Shown: one piece after another, positions 44,546 to 57,356 of the stretch | How the letters are laid out: the number at the start of each line of letters is the position of its first letter | Position numbering within the stretch: the stretch's first letter is position 1 | Assembly (NCBI GenBank): GCA_037176725.1 | Contig: JAZBRS010000020.1 | Span: 57,998,001-58,062,000 of the forward strand | From: Posidonia oceanica | Taxonomy: Eukaryota; Streptophyta; Magnoliopsida; Alismatales; Posidoniaceae | Length of the DNA stretch: 64,000 nt | Direction: 5' to 3' | Position numbers and translations under genes: made by a program | Notes under the pieces: model-generated | The model's database searches: none | Told to the model about the DNA's origin: nothing | What the model saw: only the letters and a program-made list of their open reading frames with translations

Positions 44546-46998
44546 AATTTCATGAGGACATGTCCTTGCCAATTTAGATCTAAAATATCCAGCACTGTGG
44601 GCCGTTTTCCCCCTTTCTTTCCTTGCTTCCTTCCTTCCTCTCCTCTACACAATCTCCTCCATGCACTCCCTCTCCTCCTCCTGCACACACTGTTTTCCTC
44701 TCCTCCTCCTCCACACCCTCTTCCTATCCTCCTCCTGCGCACCCACTCCTCCTCCTCCTTGCCACCACTCATTGTAACGACCCTAATCGTCACACACTTA
44801 ATAATTTTTTTTACATCACATATCACTACAGAAACTAAATCCAAATGCATAATATAAAGCACTGTAATCAACATAATTGAATCTAGAATAGTTTACTTAC
44901 CCAGAACCCTTGATGTGTGACAGAGTGACTCCCTTCTATGTGCACTAGCAAGATATCCTACTCCTATCCTACACCTGTAAAATATAAAACAAAGCACACA
45001 TGAGTGACCACTAAAAAGGTCACCCAGGACACACCCACCCTATCACAAACCAAAACCAACTCTACAGAACATCACTGGAAAAACTAGGTGCAAAACCATG
45101 CAGAAACAACAGAACTCATGCATCACACCTGGACGCCACAAAACCACAACTAGGCAATCCACCATTGCCCAACAAGCATAAATCCCATAAAATATGCCTT
45201 TCAAAATCATTTTTCTCTTTTTCAACCAAAACCATATGCATATTTTCAAACCTCTTATGCATGTTTGAAATGGCTACTCTACGCCAAGTCAAGTCAAAAC
45301 TAGTTTCATTGTACTTCTCCAATATCGAAGCCACAATGACTGAAGCACAGAAAATATGATGCATCTTCCCAAAGAAGCATGCATCCAAAGCTCAAACACC
45401 AAATATGCTAAAATCTCGAAGCAGGATGGAGTACTCAACTATCTTGAGTACTCAAAACCACGAGGTTTGAACCCACACACTCTCTGTGTGGAACAGATAG
45501 CAATGGTATTTGAATGCTCTCTATCGCAAACAGCACAACCACAACAACCACACACATACACTGGCCACAAGCTGCAGCCGTTGAAGCACCACTGCACTAC
45601 CACTGACAAGCCCACAGCCTATCCGTCTCATAGTCCAACCTCCTTGGATGGACCCTCAACAATGTGTCGTGTTGCCCGGCGCCAAGCAACCAACACTGGC
45701 CACAAGCAGCTACCGAAGTGCACTGCACTGCCATGGACAAGCCACCCTGTGAGGAGCTTGCCCGTCTTGAAGTCCAACCTCTTTGAAGGACACTCAAAGT
45801 GCTAACCCTCCTTGGGAAAGCTGTCCTCTCTCTCAGGATGTCATCAGAAATAGGGCACGTGCAACTACTCGTACTGGCCAAACAACACAGGGTCCACCCT
45901 CTCGGCGTCCTAGTCTCAGTGCCAGGAGCAACCAAAGTCTCTCACCTCCGGTCTAGTCGGCACCAGAAGTCTCAATGCCCTGAGCAACCAGAGTCTGATA
46001 TCTCTGGGTCCGGATGGCACATCAACCTATGAACCTCAGCCTAGGCTTCGTGCTTGACCACTCAGGAGTCTCATCATACTCCCTGGTCCCGACAACACGA
46101 CCCTCCAGCCTATTGGCTCTAGAACCTCATCCTTGGACATCACACCCAGCTACATAATGCTATCATATCCCCTGGGCCCACTGTCATGATTCCTCGACCT
46201 CTTGGTTCCTAGACCTCAGCCTTGGACTTGTGCTTAACTTTTCCAGAAGTATCATACTCTCTAGATCCACCAGCACAATCCTACAACCTCTTGGTCTCCA
46301 CAAACAAAAATCAGTGAAAAACATTTTCCAAAACCTTTGCAAAACGTATGCATTTCTTTTCCAAATCCCTTTTGGAAAATCATTTTTAGAATCCTTTCAT
46401 AATCACTCCAAAACACCATGCAAAACTCTGCATAAACACTACACCGAAAACACCACACAAAACCAACACAGGATCAATTCACAAACTTTGAAAAGCAAGC
46501 CTAACTCACTACTAGGCCAGAAACTCGCACAGACATTATGCGGCAGAGACAGGTGCCTGTCTCCCACACCATCGGCACAAACCAAAACACATTTGGGAAT
46601 TGATCTCAATATCCTAGCACAAAACGATGAAAGAAACACAAGGCATCAAATCCAAAACTCTTAGAATAAAGGTCTTGAAGCCTCGTTAGCCACAAGACTA
46701 AATCTAGAAAAAACCAACACCCAAAACTTCAAGTTATGGAAAAGAAGTGTAGGATGCAAGCTGCCCTGGGTCCAACATAGGACACGTCCAGGTATTCGTT
46801 CTACACCCACACTAGTACCCTTAAATCCATAACTCAATGCACCACACACATACTTACAAATTGTCAAGTTATGGTCAATATCATAAAATCAACCATAACC
46901 CTACCATCATTCAAAGCCATTAGGGGAGTTTAGTTTCCTAGATCATCATATTATTGAATTTCTAAGCAGAGAAATGACCAAAATCTAGCTTCGTAGGT

Positions 46999-47054
46999 GT
47001 TAGATGCATAGAATGCTGCGTCTTATATAAGACACATCAAATCATGCGTCTAAC
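46999..47054. repeat. 28-bp hairpin unit pair 1
   Basis: 46999-47026 and 47027-47054. Outer arms GTTAGATGC and GCGTCTAAC, centre GCGTCTTATATAAGAC. Confidence 0.82.
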
Positions 47055-47226
47055 ACTCATGCCATAGATTCCTAACAAATTCTTCCTAAAAATCCTCGTG
47101 CACCCTAATCATCGCATTGAGGGATCAAAATATTACTAAAAGGCATCTATTTCCATTGCATGCAATCTATTTCAACTCTCAGAATCAATTTATAATACAT
47201 CAAATCATGCATTGCCTGCCTGGGGT

Positions 47227-47282
47227 GTAAGATGCTACAAATCATGCATCTTATATAAGACTCATGCAGCTCCGCGTCATAC
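47227..47282. repeat. 28-bp hairpin unit pair 2
   Basis: 47227-47254 and 47255-47282. Outer arms GTAAGATGC and GCGTCATAC, centre ATCTTATATAAGA. Confidence 0.8.
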
Positions 47283-47461
47283 ACCCAACACTCAGATCAT
47301 TCAATAATCTTCTAGAAAACTATCATGCACATACATTACATGATCAAGGATTCGAAATAGGAAAGGAACGAAGTATTTTCTACTGCATGCATCACATATC
47401 CAGATCTCAAAACCAATATGCTACTCTATAAGAAAAACCTTCAGAAATCTGTAGAATAGGT

Positions 47462-47517
47462 GTATGGCACAGCTGAGCATGCATCCAATATAGGACGCAC
47501 TAGACTGTGCGTTCTAC
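47462..47517. repeat. 28-bp hairpin unit pair 3
   Basis: 47462-47489 and 47490-47517. More decayed arms (GTATGGCAC, GCATCCAAT, ATAGGACGC, GCGTTCTAC), but the spacing is exactly kept. Confidence 0.72.
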
Positions 47518-48347
47518 AACCAAACTACAGAAACTAAATAGAAACTCCTAGATTAAGCATACAAATCTAACCATCTCATGCATGTACCATAGTATAACTA
47601 GAAGAGCATCTAATACCCTACGTGCAACATAAATCTAACCATTAAATAAATCTAAGCTACTTCTAATTGGGTGTGTACCTTGCACCCAAGAGAAAAACCC
47701 ATGTCCAAGCAACAAATCCTCCATGTAAGGCCAGAGCTCTAAGAATCCTTCTAACCACTCTTCAAGAATCCTCTGAGCTCCCATGATCCCCTAGCCACAC
47801 ATGTAGCACCAAAGATCCAAACAATGAGTGCATGCATGCATGAAAGAAGGGATGAGAAGAAGAGAACCCAAAACCAAGGAACCTAACACTCACCTGGAAA
47901 CTCATGGTTGCTGCATGCCTTCCAAAACTCCAAAGAGCACTCATAGAACTTCCTCCATCAATCTCAGAGCTCCTCCAACTCCCAGTAGCACATGTAACAC
48001 CAAAGATCAAATCAAAGAGTGCATGCACATAAAAAGGAGAGGGAAGACAATGCTCAACCTCAAAAAGCCCTTACATTCAACTCTAGGTTGCATGCACCAC
48101 AAGATCTCTCCTCCTGAAGCTCCAGAGACGACCAAGTTCTTCCAAGAAACACCTTCACAGCCACTAACAACATGCATGAAGAAGAACCCAACATGCAAGC
48201 TCAAACACACCTTCTTCTCCAACATGCAAGCTTCAAGCAACCCCCATCTCTCTCTCTCTCCCTCTCCTAAGAATCCTCTGGAACCCTCTCTCGCTAGGTA
48301 GGGAAGGAGAAGAGAAGGACAAACAAGAGAAGTGGCAATGGCAGGGA

Positions 48348-48355
48348 CTTATATA
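48348..48355 (-). promoter_or_regulatory. TATA box of the 3.8 kb LTR
   Basis: CTATATAAGT context on the minus strand, followed downstream by CCCTGCC and a C/T-rich stretch. Confidence 0.5.
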
Positions 48356-48396
48356 GGCAGTAGGCACACGAAGTAATTCTGGAAATGACTCAAGGT

Positions 48397-48452
48397 GTTA
48401 GATGCAAGATCTATTGCATCTTACATAAGATGCATGAATATACGCATTGATC
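48397..48452. repeat. 28-bp hairpin unit pair 4
   Basis: 48397-48424 and 48425-48452. First unit GTTAGATGC..GCATCTTAC; the second unit's right arm is decayed. Confidence 0.75.
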
Positions 48453-48476
48453 AACCTGAGTTTCTTCAAGCCAAAT

Positions 48477-48532
48477 GTTAAATGCAGCATATATAGCGTC
48501 TAACATAAGACGCAACTATTTCAACATCTAAC
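48477..48532. repeat. 28-bp hairpin unit pair 5
   Basis: 48477-48504 and 48505-48532. Arms GTTAAATGC..GCGTCTAAC and ATAAGACGC..ACATCTAAC. Confidence 0.8.
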
Positions 48533-48891
48533 ACACTAGGATTTCCAAATTAAATTCCTGGCCTAAACTGCTACATAAAATCTAGGTCGTTACACTCCTC
48601 CTCGATCGCTGCCGACTGCAACTCCACTTCGGCACTCCTCCTCGATCGCCAGCCTTCCTCCACCACCCTCTCTGCCTCCACCTACACCTTTGAATGTGAC
48701 TCCTCTCTGAGGCCACTGATTGCGCCTCTAACTCCGCCTGCACCTCTGACTTTGCCTCCTCCCTCCGCTTGCGCCTCTGACTTCGCTTGTGCCTCCGACT
48801 TCGCCTGTGCCTCTGACTCCACCTCCTCCCTCAGCCTCGCTGTGCATAGTATGTTTTACTCTCTTGTGTTACAAGATGGTTGTGTTTTACT

Positions 48892-49690
48892 CAAGGTTCA
48901 AAACATCGATGTCGTGTCGGACTTCGGTCCGACAGAAATAGGAAACGTGTCGGACATCAGTGGAAATGTCGATAGAAACACGGTAATTTTACGAAAGTTC
49001 ATGAAAATGGTCAAAAAACTTCGAGTTTTGCTTTGAAACTTTAGGATAAGCTAAAGTAAACAATAATCTACATTTAAGACTACTTAAATCAACTTTCTAA
49101 ACATGTATCATGTTGAAATACACTATATGGACTTAATACAAATATTTTGAAGTATAAATAATATGTAAAAATACTTAATAAATAAAGTTAAGAGAATACT
49201 TAAGTGTTGGATATGTGGAATATGATTGAGGATTACCCAGATGTTGCCACTTCACAGAGTTCACGGGGGTCTCGCTCTCGTCCCGAAACGGTACACGATT
49301 ATATGAGTATCTTGATTTTACAAATTTTATAGATTTTATAGAATCATTAGGTTAGATCTATGTTTTATTAGGTTAGATAAATGTATTATTAGGTTAGATT
49401 TATGTAATATCAAGTTATTAATATCAAAACACAAAAAAAAACATAAAAAAACCTATGACCGAAATTTTGCCCGTGTCGGTACTAAAAATGAGCATGTCAG
49501 CCGACACGTCATTCTTGTGTTGTAAAAACTCAACGTGTCAGTCGACACGGTCGACATGCTCGACTTGGGACCGAAATTACCATTGAAATCTAGCATTCAC
49601 CGATTTACTCCCTAATGTCGTTTCTCTATTTTGCATTTCCGACACGTGTCGGCGACATTTCGCTGACACGTGTCGATTTTTTGAACCTTG
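48892..49690. mobile_element. hAT-like MITE, 0.8 kb
   Basis: Inverted termini start CAAGGTTCAAAA and extend imperfectly for about 25 bp (ATCGA..GTGTC). They are flanked by a perfect 8-bp duplication GTTTTACT (48884-48891 and 49691-49698), as for hAT. The interior is non-coding with GACACGTGTCGG-type palindromes. The flank contains other GTTTTACTCTCTTG copies, so the duplication is less diagnostic than usual. Confidence 0.7.
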
Positions 49691-49698
49691 GTTTTACT

Positions 49699-51190
49699 CT
49701 CTTGCGTTTTACTCTCTTGTGTTTCACTATTGTACATGATTCGCTCACATAAACTTGGGATGATGGTTGTGTGAAAAAGGAAAGAGATTATGCTCTCCCA
49801 TAGTTGTAGTGGCTGATGATAGTCATGCTGATGTTAATCAATAGCCTCCAGTGGATGTTAAAATAGAGGATTTAGAATTGGGAGGGAGTAACAAGCAACC
49901 AACATTGGATATAGTCCAACTGATTTTGAAGGGCCAATCTAAACAAACAAAAGAACAAGATATCTGCTGTATTGGAGTCAAGATTTGAACAAAATCTTAA
50001 TATGACAATGACTGAAATAAGTACATATAGAGAAACTTAGAAGTAAGTACATTAAAATAAGCATGAAAGAGTGCAAGTTAGAATGCTTAATACCTTAAAC
50101 ATCGTTATCATGCCTCTCAAAGAGTGTGAATAGGACATGATTTTATCTTAACTTCCACAATAATATAAGAAATTTTCATGAGTGATTTAACGAAAAACAT
50201 ATATGAGATTAGTATTGTAAAGTAGAAAGTGAGCATGGCCCTTTCCTTTACTGGCTTTCCTTGACTGTTAGGTGGTATGATAATTTATTCAGCCAAAGGA
50301 CCATATTTATATCTTGGATCTTGACATATTTACTTGGCAATTGTTGCATATGATAAACTACAAAAACTTTCTAGTGTTTGCTGACATTTAGCGATGCAAG
50401 TACTATGTAACTGCAATCATATATTTTAGTATTTTACTTTGTGTTTTTTTATATAAAAAATGGTCCAAGATTTGCTCTTGGAGGGTATAAACACTAATAT
50501 CAACATATTTTATTCATTTCCTGGATCAGTTACTCTGTTCCTATTCTTGTCTACATACCTAGCCTATGTCACTGTGTTTATCTTAGTAAATGTCATTTCA
50601 GCTTGTTAACCTTTTTCTTCTCAAAGTAACACTACATTTCAATCTCTTCCAAGTTGAAATCTGCCAATCCAATGTAGGTTTAGTAGCAAGGAGACTTGTG
50701 CATCAATGGGGCATTAGTCAACAACTAGTGAAATATATTTTTGGTAACTATAGAGAATTGTTTAAAATGCATAACTATTTAATCCCTCAAGGAGGGAGAG
50801 ATTCATATGCTATGACACAGATAAATATTTTCTACATTGAAAAACCTTATATGTCATATCTAAAGCCAGAAGAGGACATATTATTTTAGTTTATAGGATA
50901 CCATATATTTAAAAAAAGATCTTAATTTGGTTGGTGATATGCTTATCAAATAATGTTTTTGTGCACAACATGCTCCAAGGTGTAGTAGTGGTTTCATAGA
51001 TTTATTTTAATTTGTTGAAATATGGACATAAAAACACTCACTAATCTTTTGATCCTAGGAAGTGAGTCTTTCTTGAAAACAATTGAAACATAATTTTGTA
51101 ATAGTCATTGTGATTTCTTGAAAACTCTCACTAATAAGCTTTTTTTTTTTTCAATCTAGACATCTTATTGTAACTTGTTTTTAGAAAGTA
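49699..51190 (+). other. CACTA 5' interior, mostly AT-rich non-coding
   Basis: No recognised gene. A 99-codon frame at 50590-50889 resembles no family I know and has no supporting context. This is probably 5' UTR, intron or promoter region of the TNP2 gene. Confidence 0.4.
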
Positions 51191-54100
51191 ATGTCTTCTC
51201 ATCGTGATTGGATGTATACACGAGTCGTGGATGGAAAGTGTGTAACAGTTTTTAGCGTGGTGTTCAGGAGTTTGTGGATTTTGCATATAGTCAAGGTTAG
51301 GGCATTGTGGAAAGTGATGGTAGGATTATATGTCCTTGTTAAAACTGTGTACTACTGAAAAAACAATTAGAAAGGATGTGGAAATACATTTGTATAAGAA
51401 GGAGTTTGTGGAAGGCAACAAGTGTTAGTTTAAACATTGAGAGGCCTTTCCTTGCCATGGGAATGTTACTCTGATTAGTATGGATCCTATTGTGGACATG
51501 GTGATGGATGCGGCAGGTCCTGAGTTTGACCCGTCTATTGATGAAGAGCCACATGGGGAATCCAAAGAGTTTTATGAGTTGTTATGAAAGGTAGAGGAGC
51601 CATTGTGGCCAGGTTGCAAGAATTACACAAAGTTATCGACAGTGTCTGAGTTATTGGCTTTGAAGATCGACTACAACATGACAGATAACTGTTTTGATGC
51701 TATGATAGGTAAAATCAAGAAAATGCTACCAGATAACCATGAATTGCCAAAGAACTACTACGAGATGAAGAAGATGAAGAGAAAGATGAGGTTGGCAGAG
51801 GTGAAAATTGATGCTTACTCAAAACATCACATGCTATACTACAAGGAATACGAAGACAAATTAGAGTGTCTAGAATGTCACGAGCCTTGTTACAAAAGAG
51901 ATTCAAAGACACGTGTACCTCAGAAGGTGCTTCGTTACTTCCCTTTAGCACCGAGACTGAAGAGGTTGTACTATTATTGAGAGACTGCAAAAAGATATGA
52001 CATGGCATGCAGATCATACACAGGACACTGATATGGAGCATCCTTTTGACACCGAGTGTTGGCAAGTCTTGAAGGAGTCCTTCCATTCATTTGTTGCAAA
52101 AAATCGCAACGTTGTTGTCGGTCTTTCTAGTGATGGATTCAATCCACATGGTAGAGGAAAAGATTACTCGTGTTGGCCTGTCATGATCACACCATACAAT
52201 CTACCTCCTTTGATGTGTAATAAGAGGCCGTACATGTTTTTGTCTCTGCCTAAGTCATCCTAGAAAACACATTGATGTGTACTTGAGGCCTCTTATAGAT
52301 GAGTTGAAGATGCTTTGGGACATTAGGGTTGAGACATATGATGCATGCAAGAGGCAAACTTTCAACATGAAGGCTACCTTGCTTTGGACTATTAGCGATT
52401 TCCCTACATATGGGATGTTGTCTGGTTGGAGCACGCATGGAAAGATGAGTTGTCCTTATTGTATGGAACACACAAAGTCATTTCAGCTTCAATATGGTCG
52501 CAAGTCATGTTTCTATGACTGCAATCATCAATTCTTGGCCATGGACCACTCAGATCGAAAATAGAGGCAAGCTTTTAAGAAGAACACAGTCGAATTGTCC
52601 AACTCACCTCCTAGGTTGTTGGGAGAGCAATTGTTTAGTTGACTGTCAAAATTTGAGTAGATCATTTTTGGGCATGGTGTTGGTCTACAAACTTTAGAGG
52701 GACTCGAGAATACTCACAATTGGATGAAGATCAGCATATTCTGGGAGTTACTGCATTAGTCGAAGCTCCTAATTCATCACAACTTAGACATCATGCATAT
52801 CGAGAAGAATGTATGTGACAATGTTTTCTACACGGTATTGTATGTCAAGGGTAAGACAAAGGACACATAGACTGCACATAGCAATTTGAAGATGCTTTGT
52901 AGTCGTAAGGACTTGCACCTGATAGAGCATGCCAATGGAAAGATTGGAATGGCTAAGGGAATGTACACACTCGATAAGAATCAGATAAAGGTAGTGTGTG
53001 AGTGGGTCATCAACTTGAAATTTCTAGACTGGTTTGCATCAAATATATCAAAACTTGTGAATCTCAAGAAATACATTTTCAAGAGAATGAAAAGTCATGA
53101 TTGTCATGTGTTCATGGAGAGACTGCTTCCCCTTGCATTTAGAGGTTTGTTGCCTAAGCCCATTGTAGATGTACTTACAGATCTAAGTAAATTCTTCAAG
53201 GCCATTTGCTCCTCAAAATTGTTTGTGAAATACATCGAGACTTTAGAGGGAAATATTGTTCTCATATTGTGCAACCTTGAAAAGATATTTTCCCCTGCCT
53301 TCTTTGACTCGATGGAACACCTCATGGTTCACTTGCCTTATGAAGCCAAAGTGGGTGGACTGCACAATATCGTTGGATGTATCCTTTCAAGAGGTATATG
53401 TTATTCTAAAGACAGTTTGTTCTTTCATTTGTTATTGCGAGCACTTTTATCTAATTTATCCACATTCTTATTAGGTACATGCTTTTCTTGAAATGAAAAG
53501 TTTGAAATAAGAGTAGAGTGGAAGGTTCAATAAGTGCTCAATATATCTACGAAGAGGTTGCCACATTTTGTTTTAGATATTTCTCACTAGAGGTTGAAAC
53601 AATGCATAATCGAGTACAGAGGAATGATGATATGGGAGTTGAGGAACAAAACGATATACTTTCTATCTTTTGTTCTAGTGCTCGTCCATTTGGAAAGGCA
53701 AAAGAACGCCTACTGACTCAGAGTGAGAAAGATGCTGTAGAGTTATATGTTCTTGACAATTGCGATGAAGTATCACCCTTTGTCGAGTATATATCACTAT
53801 CTTTTTGGATATTTCCATTTAATAAATTTAAATAATGTATTATCTGACTATGTTCTAAATTTTCAATTGCAGGCAATTCAGAGAACAATTAATGGTCGAC
53901 TGTCCTACTCTAAAAGATGATGATAGCTTGGACTTATTCAGGAAGACATATCCCAAGTGGTTTAGAAAACATGTAAACCAACTTGATCCTAACCCTAAGA
54001 AAAAGCTCTTGAAGGACTTGGCTTACAATCCTATTTTCCAAGTGGAGTCATATGGAGCTTGCTTTGCAAATGGGTACCGATTTCACACATAAGAATATGG

Positions 54101-54573
54101 TTGGGGATTGACTACTCAAAATTCAGGGGTTATGCTGAAAAGATCATGTTCCCAAGAAGACCATATTGACTATTATGGTATCTTAAAAGAGATCCTCAAG
54201 TTGAATACTCTGGGGCAAAGAAAGTGATATTGTTTCTCTATGATTGGTATGACCTTAAGGAGGGAGTCACACATGACTTCAGGCATGATATTGTAGATTT
54301 TATACCAACTAAATACTTGAGGAGATTCGAGCCATTTGTGTTAGCTTCATAGGCTGATCAAGTCTGTTATGTATCTCAAGTTTCAAGAAAGAGGAAGAAA
54401 GATGATTATTTTTATGTGATGAAGATCAAAGCATGTGCCTACATTGCTATGGCCGACAAAGCTCCAAATAATGAGTTTGAAGACTTGTATCAACTTGACT
54501 ACGAGCCTCCACAACCAATAGTTGTAGACGATGCTCTTGACCAAGTCTCTACAATTACACCTAATTCAGTGTT
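51191..54573 (+). pseudogene. CACTA transposase TNP2, decayed
   Basis: It would cut and join the CACTA ends. It starts at ATG 51191 with the transposase-associated domain (MSSHRDWMYTRVVDGKC, then GVQEFVDFAYSQG after a frameshift). The TNP2 core is in pieces at 51603-51980 (PGCKNYTKLSTVSELLALK), 51997-52263 (GLSSDGFNPHGRG, WPVMITPYNLPP) and 52277-52564 (YLRPLIDELKMLWD, GMLSGWSTHGKMSCPYC). DUF4218 lies at 52886-53400 (KSHDCHVFMERLLPLAFRGLLP, FFDSMEHLMVHLPYEAK), and an intron probably follows near 53395-53475. DUF4216-like sequence lies at 53892-54560 (ACFANGYRFHT). Several stops and frameshifts make it non-functional. The 3' end of the coding region is cut by a solo LTR and resumes at 56928. 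Confidence 0.88.
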
Positions 54574-54578
54574 GTGGC
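54574..54578. repeat. Target duplication GTGGC, left copy
   Basis: Matches 56923-56927 and flanks the solo LTR. Confidence 0.85.
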
Positions 54579-55130
54579 TATAGACACCCCGATTTGATGC
54601 CACTTGTTAGCAGAATCCTCTGGAAGAGCTTGCTCCAATTGCGACGAGGCATTACCCAACCACCTTTCCATAAACCAATCCAAAATCCCACACCAATATC
54701 CCAAACCTAACCCAATACCATAAACCTACCCAGAACCACAAGCCCAAAGCCCACTAGTGGTCAAACACTCAAGAAACAGGCCCAAAATCCATGCAACAGG
54801 CCCTGCAGTGGTCATCCCACTGGTAACCACTGCTGGAAGCTGCCGCTGGTAACTACCATAGGTGGGCACCACTGGTAGGTACCGTGGGTCACTGCCGCGG
54901 ATGCCCTGTGTCAGTAGCAGCAGCTGCAAAGGGTCATTTGGTCCATTCACCTTTGGATCATTGATTCCTTGCTTCCTATTGGCTCTCATGGATCTGAGTG
55001 TGTGCCTTGATGTTGCTTGACCATCATACCCCCCATCCAAATCCTAATCCCCATCCAATCCACCCAATTCAATCCAAACTATCCATCTCAAATTCTATTA
55101 CAAGCCAACGGCCCCCATGCAATTCAAATC

Positions 55131-55138
55131 CTATAAAA
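55131..55138 (+). promoter_or_regulatory. TATA box of the solo LTR
   Basis: CTATAAAA, 550 bp after the LTR start, followed by the GC-rich segment. Confidence 0.6.
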
Positions 55139-56605
55139 CGACCTCCATTTTCGACGTCGAAGCTGCTGGCTTTGGTTGGACTTACTGGCTAGACTCACTG
55201 GATGGACTCCCACACCTCTTGGCACCGCCCCTGAGCATCTCAACCATTCTCCCATAGCCCAGCACCACCGCACACCCATGTCGGCCATCTACTTGCATTC
55301 CTCCGAGCAACCAACACCACACTCTGGTCTCTCGGAGGGCTGACCATTTCCCCACACCACTGGCACTCTCAACTCTCATCTGGCTTTCCTAGCATCGCCC
55401 AGTGACCCCCTTGAGCATTCACCACCACCGCAACAACCTTCCCTTCCACCTCTAGACACCACACTACCATCCTTCGGCCACCCAAGCACAACTAGCCACT
55501 GCATTGCCCCACTTCTCGAACTAGACAACACATTAGCCATCTCGAGCATCCGCAGCAACCTCTACAACCCCGTAGCCTCTGCCTCCATTGCACCTGAGCA
55601 TCGACATCCTAGAGAAGCTCTGTCGTGAGCCAACGTCCCTGGGAGGGACAATCCATGCATCAATAGGTGAGTTTCTTTGCTCCCTAGGATTGTGGCTTCT
55701 TCCTTGAATATGGTCTGATTGGTTTCTGGCTTGGCATTTCGTTTTGCACCTCATTTTTCGTGTTTGCACTTTGCATTCCGCCAGCGATGGGTTCGCTGAC
55801 CGTGTGAGGCCTTTGGCTACTGAGCATGTGCCGTGACCCATCACTGTGTGTCCACTCATCTCTCATCTCCTCTCTGATGCATCAAATGCATCCATGGCCT
55901 CGACACCACTGTGTTATGGTTGGTTGCTCGTCGACGGCTGGGAGGTGCATGCGTCACAGTGAGTTGTGTTGATGAGAGTCGACAAGCACTTGTTTTTGTT
56001 TCTGTTGCATTGGCATTACATGTTCTCATCATCCCTTGCTTCCTTTACCCTCCATCGATGTTGAGACAGGGTCCCTGGAGCTTATGACCCATTTCCAGGT
56101 CGTGAGAGTCGACTGGACCCGACGGCAGGCCAGGGAGGTGGGGAGGGGTGCTTGAGCATTCTAGAACTTATCTGGATCTTGAGGAACGTTCACCGGCACC
56201 TAGGCTTGCTCCTCAAATGGTGCATTGCATGTTTCCATCATCCTCTTGCATCATATTTGCGATGAATGTCTACTGTCCAGGCAAAAATACTAGAACACTT
56301 GTTCCCACCGCTTACAGGTCCCGCTTATTGCCATTGCGTAAACCTAGGGTCCAGAATAGTGAATAGAGCACTGATTTGCTTCATGCCTTGCTTGGTTTTG
56401 GATGATTTGCCTCTGATCTGTTTTCCCACCATGCTTTACTTGTTCATCATGGCATCTTGGCATCAAGCATCCATGTCTAGCATACATGCATCCATATTTG
56501 TAAGGCATTTCATCATATTGCCCTTGAGGCATACATTTTGGCATTCAATTGCCGACATAGCCACACATGTGAGTGATTAAGCCTAGAAAGATCGACTCGT
56601 TGGGC

Positions 56606-56635
56606 GCATGGGGGTGCCTAACACCTTCCTCATGT
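56606..56635 (+). other. Conserved LTR stem-loop (solo LTR)
   Basis: GCATGGGG pairs with CCTCATGT through two G-T wobbles around GGTGCCTAACACC. Confidence 0.6.
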
Positions 56636-56922
56636 GTAACAGGAGTCCTTACCCTTTCTTTGGGATACAATGACCATTGTGTCTCATCCATTGGCATGAA
56701 TCATTCATTTTACAACATTGCCTGTTTACCATGTTTTGCATTCGATTTTCCTCGTCTTTCCAATAAATAGACTAGGTGGCGACTCCATTGTCTTATCTTT
56801 CATTTTCTTTGAATCCGGTGTTTTTGAGTCAAGTTCTCCTCAAATTCACTACTCCGCTGTGACTCTATTGGTGTATGCGTTGGCTCTCCGGTCCCGTGTA
56901 CCCCATCGCTGGCATGGTCATA

Positions 56923-56971
56923 GTGGCAAACTGACGATGAAGAAGGAACATTTGTAGAAGATGATGAATAA
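56923..56971 (+). pseudogene. Last codons of TNP2 after the solo LTR
   Basis: 56923-56927 is the second GTGGC copy. From there an acidic tail (TDDEEG..EDDE) runs in frame with 54573 to TAA 56969-56971. Continuity across the insertion confirms both the LTR ends and the transposase frame. Confidence 0.8.
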
Positions 56972-57356
56972 AATGAACAAGAAGAGAGTGTTGGACAAAG
57001 ACTAGGAGATTTTTTGTCATTTTTGTATATTTCTTCTTTATTTTGCTTTGTAATCTCATATTGCACTTGCATTCTATAGAGATATACTAGTAGTGACACA
57101 TTGATATGTTATTTTAAGAAAGTTTTGTTTTTGAATTTTGATATATACCAACTAATTAAGATGATATAGAACACTAACAAATTAGATGATAGGTTTGTCA
57201 TGGCATTCTTATTCAGCATTGTCGCTGTTCTTGTACTTGTAAGTACCATCAAGTTCCTTGTTTAATTCACTTGTGGTTTTCATAATGGCTCCTTGTTTAT
57301 TTAGCAAATTAGATGAATCTTACATGAATATTTTTATGTATTGTTTATGGTATTAG
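56972..57356 (+). other. Intergenic stretch of the CACTA element
   Basis: AT-rich, non-coding; separates TNP2 from the second gene. Confidence 0.4.

Larger units (their letters stand above)
44773..48594 (-). mobile_element. Solo LTR, 3.8 kb, possibly Tekay/Del type
   Basis: The termini are TGTAACGACC..GGTCGTTACA. Flanks are CTCAT (44768) and CTCCT (48595), an imperfect 5-bp duplication. A TATATAAG box on the minus strand (48348-48355), 240 bp from the right terminus, suggests minus orientation. No coding region inside; the ORFs are short. It carries five tandem pairs of 28-bp hairpin units. The lineage is a guess from the terminal sequence. Confidence 0.65.
54579..56922 (+). mobile_element. 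Solo Tat-type LTR, 2.3 kb
   Basis: Starts TATAGACACCCC (TG changed to TA) and ends GGTCATA. It is flanked by GTGGC on both sides and is collinear with the minus LTR at 39098-41293. TATA box at 55131-55138, GC-rich segment to about 55620, then CAATAG/GTGAGT at 55667, a strong splice-donor match; stem-loop at 56606-56635. It is inserted in the last codons of the transposase. It arose by recombination between two LTRs, losing the interior. Confidence 0.9.

Noticed and set aside
48600..48850. GCCTCTGACTTCGCC-type repeats as a coding region
   Set aside because: Imperfect 18-bp repeats that translate to Ser/Asp/Ala-rich strings; no start or splice context, so probably simple-sequence expansion in CACTA DNA.
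50590..50889. 99-codon ORF as a separate gene
   Set aside because: No recognisable family, in AT-rich CACTA 5' interior; no support beyond being open.
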